From positions 22,904,001 through 22,968,000 of the forward strand of contig NC_065576.1 in assembly GCF_937616625.2 (NCBI RefSeq): a stretch of 64,000 nt of DNA, in the 5' to 3' direction. Origin of the DNA: Mercurialis annua. Its lineage: Eukaryota > Streptophyta > Magnoliopsida > Malpighiales > Euphorbiaceae. Made by a program: the position numbers and the translations under genes. Shown in pieces: positions 59,573 to 64,000 of the stretch. The notes below the pieces were generated by a model. That model was not told the DNA's origin. It saw nothing but the letters and a program-made list of their open reading frames with translations, and did no database searches. How positions within the stretch are numbered: the first letter of the stretch is position 1; each line of letters opens with the position of its first letter.

Positions 59573-60853
59573 TTATAAAAAAGAAAAATTGAGTTTTACT
59601 TTCTTTTCTTTAAAATAAATTCCATCATAATCTACCTTGTAAGGTGTTATTAAATTGATAAAAGGTGTTCCTAATATCACCGAATGGTGTATATTATCGA
59701 CCAATATAAAGTTTGTTTTTATTAACAAGCCACTATTAGAAATACTTGCTTCCGTTTTCCCTTTTGAATTCATTTTAGAATTATTTGCAGAAGTAAGTCT
59801 TTCAGAAGTTTTTTCATGAAGATTTTTTGGAACCAATCCCGTCTTAATACAATTTAGATCTGCACTAGTGTCAAATAGCGCAATAATGTCCATTTTAAAA
59901 TTGTTTGGAAAAACAATAGAGATTTTTATAATATATTTTCTAGAGGTTATTTCTCTCAGAACAAATAGAAAATCTTCAGGAACCTTTTCTATTTCTTTTA
60001 GATTTTGTTTGTCTAATGACTCCTCTCCTTCACTATCACTGGAAGTTTGTGATAGTTGGGAAACTAAAAACTGGATAGTCTCCGAATCTTTTTTCTGTTT
60101 TTCTTTTATATCTTTTATTTCCGATTTTATGTCTTTTATTTCCTTTTGTAGGTCTTGAATGGTACCTAAAGGTCTTTTATCTTTCCTCTTTCTATCAAGA
60201 ATAGTTGTAAGATCATACAATCCTGTACTAGTAGAAGGGATATTTGTTTCTACAGTTTTAGGTTCTTCTTCTAAGGATTTTTTGAGCTGATCTAGACATT
60301 TTTTCTGCATTTCAGGATTACTAATATGCTGGATTACATCTAAGATCAAGTTTTGTTCCTTTGTAAGAAAATTTACATGCTTTGATTCAGAATCATCATC
60401 ATAGTTAGAATCAGAACCAGACGAACAAGTAGTAACTAGTTTGTCCAATTGAGGATTTTGACCTTCTGAAGACATTTCAGTTTCAGAGTCAGAAGAATAT
60501 GATAACAAGGCTTCTATACGATCTAGGACTTCACCTTCTAAATGAAGTTCCTGGATTTTCCTAGATACTCTGCAATATTTAGATATATGGCCTTTCTTAC
60601 CACATTTGTAACAAGTAATATCTTTTAAGTTGGCTTTATTTGTTTTAGGATTATCATATTGTTTTCTGAAAGATTTTCCGTAAGGTTTTTTGTAATAATG
60701 TTTTTTATGATGAGTATCATGGTTTTTATCTTTGGATCTAGGACGAAAATCTCTAAATCTTTTAGACACACTTTTTGTTGCTCTACTGCAATCACCATCA
60801 CAGTTCTGATCTTTACCTATAGTAAAATCAAATTGCTTGCAGAAAGATCCTAA
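59573..60853 (-). pseudogene. Zinc knuckle and aspartic protease region of viral ORF1
   Basis: The frame resumes with GSFCKQFDF, then a Lys/His-rich stretch and one CCHC knuckle (CYKCGKKGHISKYC, about 60,613-60,572), which binds RNA in coat proteins of the family. An acidic Ser-rich part and a Lys/Glu coiled segment lead to the protease core ALFDTSADLNCI, with the second half SVILGTPFI. The active-site triplet here is DTS; DTG is usual in caulimovirids, so the protease may be impaired. The region ends at TAA 59,575-59,573. Confidence 0.85.
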
Positions 60854-60856
60854 TTA

Positions 60857-61756
60857 TTTTTTACTTTTTCTTAATTCCCATATTAGATGTTTTTGGAGTT
60901 TGAGATCTTGACAGATCTCTAGACCTTTTTTTTGTGTTAAACTAATAAGTTGCCCATATGTTAGCTGGTCATAAGGGATGATATGAGAGCCAAAGGTTTT
61001 TCTAATTTTATTTCTAACCTTTTCTCCTAAAAGGGTTGGGAGACCGGCCAAAAACTTTTCTTTCCAAAATGGTTGGTTAGAGTCTTCCCTAAGCATGACT
61101 CTAGAGAGAAATGTTGATTTATACCATTGGAAATCACTAAGTTTTTTACATCTAAGGTTTGACAAAAGGTCTGCGTTTTTATCATTAAGATGTGTGGAAT
61201 CTCCTATATAGTGTAATGATATAGAAAATATAAGAGTTGACACGGCATCTTGAATAGGATTTCCTAGTTCATTTAGAATAGGTCCTCCTTCATCACTTAC
61301 TTAAACAACATTTAGAATATCTAATTGTTGGATCTTCGTAAGATAATAATCCCACCATCCTTTGAGTTGTCCTGAAAATCCTGCTATAAGGAGTTCAGCT
61401 ACAGTTCTATCAGAGGTTCCTATTTGGGTTTTAAAAGCATTGGATGCCATAGTCATTTGCTGTAATAAGCTTAAGATTTGGTATTCAGACATACCATCAA
61501 TATTCCATTCGTAAACCGAGGAGGCATTGTACCTAAGCTGGACTATCATATTAGGTTGATTGCCCAATTCTAATTCCGGATGCCTGGAAGGAATCATAGA
61601 TAAAGGATTTGGGTTATGCCAGTGTAATTTTTCAATTTTTGGAGACTCTTCCTGAAAAGCTTCTTCATCATATGTATTTTCAATTTTTTCTAATACCCCT
61701 ATGCTCAGTAGTGAATCTTCAACCACTGGGCCTCTACTAGTGGCGGTTTGACCCAT
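60857..61756 (-). pseudogene. Coat protein region of viral ORF1
   Basis: Contains VQLRYNASSVYEWNIDGMSE, AGFSGQLKGWWDYYL and WYKSTFLSRVMLREDSNQPF, then FLAGLPTLLGEKVRNKIRK. This is the gag/coat signature of Caulimoviridae, where such proteins form the icosahedral capsid. TAA at 61,303-61,301 splits the domain just after the GWWDYYL motif, and TAA at 60,856-60,854 ends it. Confidence 0.8.
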
Positions 61757-62392
61757 ACTAGTGGAGGCTTCTATTTTATTAATTTGGTTCTTAATAACTT
61801 GTTTGCCTTTATCTATCCTTATAGGCTCGATGGATAATTCTGACTTTTGGATTTGTCTTTCTAGTCTAGAAAGTTGTTTCCCAAGAGTATTTAGACATAT
61901 ATTTGTAAAATTATTCTGAAGAACAACATTTTTTATGTTTACAGAATCGGTATCCTGCGGTTGTTTAATCGGACAAGCATCAACTCTTTGATTCGCATAT
62001 GTATAACTAATTTACCTAAGAGGAGGATGTTGCGAGTCAATTGTTCCATCAGGTGTTTCCCAAGATGGAACCTTTTTTCTAATTGTGATTGGTTTTATGG
62101 CTTTAAAAGGGTATACAATATTGTTATTACAGGCATATATTTCAAACCAATCAAAGAATAAAATATGAATTTTATTTTTGATTACAAAAATATAAAAATA
62201 ATCTTGAATCATTTGTCTTTCATTTTGAAAATTCTTAAAGAACCAACTCCTTTTTTCTAAATTTTCGATTGCATAAAAGTCATCACGTAATAATTTTTTA
62301 TTTAGGACAAATTCCTTTTCTATAACATTTAATTCATTTGCAATATTTTCTGTTATAGCTGAAGGAGTCAGGGAGCCATGGAGTGACAGGTT
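61757..62392 (-). pseudogene. Linker between movement and coat regions, with coiled coil
   Basis: The open frame from 62,392 meets one TAA at 62,014-62,012. Upstream of it lies a recognisable block (FDWFEIYACNNNIVYPFKAI and RKKVPSWETPDGTI). Downstream lies a Leu/Asn-rich heptad-like segment (NICLNTLGKQLSRLERQIQK) that I read as a short coiled coil. This arrangement is common between the movement and coat parts in polyprotein caulimovirids; no separate activity is known to me. Confidence 0.65.
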
Positions 62393-63522
62393 TTAATTCT
62401 CTGTGCGAGAACCCACGTAGACTGGTTGAGGTACCTGAGTATTATAGTCTACATTTTGCAAAGATGATGAAGGTATATCTGAAGTGGAATACCTAGCAGG
62501 GATGTTGTAAGGCAAGTTAATAACCCTAGGTAGCTGGTTTTGAAAAATAACCTGATCATCAGTTTTATAAGGCAAGTTTATAACAGAGGGAAGTCTAGAG
62601 ACTCTTCCTAAGTCAACTGATTCTGATGATAAGACATCTGAGAACCTAGAACTTGTGGGAACTCTGTCAAAACTAATTTTTACTTTACCATCTTGGTAAT
62701 GAGTTATTTGTTTTAATTGGGTATTAGGCTCTGGAGGAGCTATGTTTTGTGCAAAAGGCTGAACGGCTCCTTCAAGGATCCATTCTTCAGGGAGAGATAT
62801 TTCTTTCCACTGAATAGGTTTTGGAATGACTATATTAGATCTAGTCAAGTCGGTTTGGAGAAGAAGAGTTTCTTCCTTTTTACTTTGAAATCTGTGCCTA
62901 GAGTTAAACGCAGAAACCATGGCTTTATAATGAACTTTGTATATTAAAGCTACCGGTATAGATCCTTCAATCATTTCATAGTTATGAGTTTTAATTTGGA
63001 GGATCAAGCATTTTAATAAATTTTTGTCACTTAAAGAGACGGTAAAGTTTGAATAACAGTTGAAAGAGACTGGTCCTTTGCAAAGACTAGATTCTATCGT
63101 TCCTAACATGGAATCCTGAAAATGGATAAATCTAGCATCTCTAAGTGTTGCTAAAATAGAGGTGTTTAATCCTTCTTCAGTAAGAGGTTTTAGGCCAACT
63201 TGAACTAGCCCTATGTGAATATAGTTATAACCTTTAGATATATGTTTTTAATAGAATTTTGAGAAAGAAGATAAATTGTTTCAAAAGGTTTTGAAAGTTG
63301 GATATCTCTTTCTTCAGTTTTTATGGTATAATCAGTTATAAAGAATTTTAATTTTTCTGAAACATATATTTGATTTTTCTGGACTTTAGGAATTTTCCAA
63401 TCATCTATATGTTTTTCAAAGTTTTCAATTATTATATCTTCACTGCTAATAAGATTTTTATTTTTAGTTGAAGAAGAAGAAGAAGAAGAAGAAACAGAAT
63501 TAATTCTAAATAGTGAACTCAT
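62393..63522 (-). pseudogene. Movement protein region of viral ORF1
   Basis: Begins MSSLFRINSVSSSSSSSSTK, whose Ser tract is coded by a GAA/TTC microsatellite (about 63,474-63,493). A conserved block follows (KPFETIYLLSQNSIK), then the one-base shift. The second part includes LGTIESSLCKGPVSFNCYSN and the MVSAFNSRHRF segment, which match the 30K-type movement proteins of caulimovirids. In the family this protein carries virus between cells through plasmodesmata. Beyond about residue 130 of the second piece the sequence becomes a Pro/Ser-rich linker ending VGSRTEN at TAA. Confidence 0.8.
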
Positions 63523-63758
63523 AATTTTAATATTATACTTATCTTACTATACTTAACACCTATAAACGGACGGTTAAACAACGGTCTTGCTGCCTTTTCT
63601 AGGTCTTACTGCCGGGACCACTACCCCAAGAGACTCAGTGTAAGTATAGTTTAATATGCATAAATTAAAAGTATGAAACAAAATGAAAAATAAACAAGGT
63701 AAATATCTAAGTAAATAAAATTAAGCACGTAATTAAAAACATAAATATAAATAAACAG
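63523..63758 (-). other. Viral leader between primer site and ORF1
   Basis: About 240 AT-rich bases with no notable ORF. They contain a modest hairpin-like GC block at about 63,568-63,640 (GGTCTTGCTGCC and GGTCTTACTGCC form a direct repeat about 27 bases apart). Confidence 0.6.
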
Positions 63759-63759
63759 A

Positions 63760-63828
63760 TCACTACTTTCCCCCCATTAGGCTTTGATACCATATGGTAA
63801 TATCGGAGCCTAAGGGGGGAAAGTAGTA
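63760..63828. repeat. Imperfect inverted repeat around the viral primer site
   Basis: Left arm ACTACTTTCCCCCC...TTAGGCT and right arm AGCCTAA...GGGGGGAAAGTAGT, with the 12-base palindrome TACCATATGGTA near the centre (63,788-63,799). The arms differ near the centre (TTTGATACC against CCGATATTACC). Confidence 0.88.
63781..63792 (-). promoter_or_regulatory. Viral tRNA-Met primer-binding site
   Basis: The minus strand reads TGGTATCAAAGC, one base from the caulimovirid consensus TGGTATCAGAGC. It primes minus-strand DNA synthesis in this family. Confidence 0.85.
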
Positions 63829-64000
63829 ATAGAAGTGTTTAAACTCTACTAACTCAGTCATTTCAAGAATGCTCTGGTAATATTCTCTTGTTTTGGATAA
63901 ATCCCAAGGTTTGTAAAACCAATTTTTTCCAAACATTTTTTGTAATACCAAATATTTGGGGTACTTGATCATCGTGAAGAGAAGATTAAGGAAGAAAATA
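63829..64000 (-). repeat. Rearranged second viral fragment
   Basis: 63,831-63,955 duplicates ORF2 (57,353-57,477). It then joins directly to 63,957-64,000, which duplicates 55,781-55,824 exactly up to the window edge. The small ORF across 63,763-63,972 is a chimera made by these joints. Confidence 0.88.

Larger units (their letters stand above)
57998..63522 (-). pseudogene. Caulimovirid ORF1 polyprotein, one frame with six TAA codons
   Basis: About 1,840 codons from ATG at 63,522 to TAG at 58,000-57,998. From about 63,235 down to 57,998 every recognisable domain stays in one frame. The only breaks there are six in-frame TAA codons, whose lowest bases are at 62,393, 62,012, 61,301, 60,854, 59,573 and 58,211. 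Only the N-terminal 100 codons are in a different register, because one base seems missing from an A run near 63,240-63,246. Domain order is movement protein, linker with coiled coil, coat protein, CCHC zinc knuckle, aspartic protease, reverse transcriptase, RNase H. Separate domain entries follow. No function is possible without readthrough of all stops. Confidence 0.88.
55758..64000 (-). mobile_element. Endogenous caulimovirid (florendovirus-like), rearranged
   Basis: Minus-strand viral genome with, in viral order, a tRNA-Met primer site (63,792-63,781), ORF1 (63,522-57,998), ORF2 (57,989-56,539), and a regulatory region with a TATA box (56,041-56,034). The motif ATGGTAATATCGG occurs at 55,859 and 63,794. 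If it marks circle closure, the genome is about 7.94 kb, which fits a caulimovirid. A single polyprotein carrying movement, coat, protease, reverse transcriptase and RNase H, followed by an unknown ORF2, fits the genus Florendovirus as I know it; a petuvirus-like relative is the main alternative. Stop codons in all regions show it is non-functional. The right end (63,805-64,000) is a rearranged second copy. Confidence 0.85.

Noticed and set aside
59868..60158. Plus-strand ORFs within the viral protease and zinc-knuckle region
   Set aside because: They are shadows of the minus-strand viral frame, which has clear conserved domains.
63763..63972. Separate viral ORF at the right end
   Set aside because: It is a chimera of a duplicated ORF2 fragment and an inverted leader created by rearrangement.

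Overview
The window is a heterochromatin-like stretch of an angiosperm nuclear genome, most likely a eudicot. The evidence is high AT content, long-terminal-repeat retrotransposon debris with a Met-tRNA primer site, a CACTA DNA transposon with plant-type introns, an integrated plant pararetrovirus, and one very large tandem-repeat array. I see no ordinary single-copy host gene, rRNA or tRNA. The species cannot be named from this sequence.

Layout. (1) 1-16,354 is a nest of related Ty3/gypsy-type long terminal repeats (LTRs). They begin TGTAATA and end with a G/C-rich GTCGTGACA-type terminus. LTR1 (394-3,037, minus) still has a primer site and the start of gag. LTR2 (4,542-7,620, plus) follows a decayed internal region with a polypurine tract. 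LTR A (7,942-16,354, minus) is split by two solo LTRs, B (9,166-12,177) and C (12,519-15,705), each with a perfect 5-bp target duplication. (2) 16,355-51,997 is a 35.6-kb satellite array made of two head-to-head arms. The left arm has about 59-bp units and the right arm 60-bp units in the opposite orientation; the switch is at about 28,752/28,753. The arms carry different higher-order repeats (about 877 bp on the left, about 2.57 kb and 960 bp on the right). The only interruption I found is a 772-bp Mutator-like element with about 114-bp inverted repeats and a 9-bp target duplication. (3) 51,998-55,626 is the 3' part of a CACTA transposon: a broken TNPD-type transposase gene (DUF4218/DUF4216 regions) and a broken TNPA-like gene (Transposase_24 type). 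(4) 55,701-55,757 is an AT microsatellite. (5) 55,758-64,000 is an endogenous caulimovirid, best matching a florendovirus layout, on the minus strand. It has a polyprotein frame (movement protein, coat protein, zinc knuckle, protease, reverse transcriptase, RNase H) and a second ORF of unknown function. It is broken by stop codons and rearranged near the primer-binding site.

How the parts relate. None of the coding sequences looks functional. The satellite's left edge coincides exactly with an LTR end, which suggests that retroelement A inserted into the array and that the array may continue left of the window. Its right edge cuts into a transposase gene. The most interesting observations are the orientation and unit-length switch inside the satellite, the helical-turn spacing of its ACGTT motifs, LTR-specific clusters of GC-rich palindromes, an LTR hairpin with compensatory changes, and a viral polyprotein frame broken by six TAA codons but only one indel.
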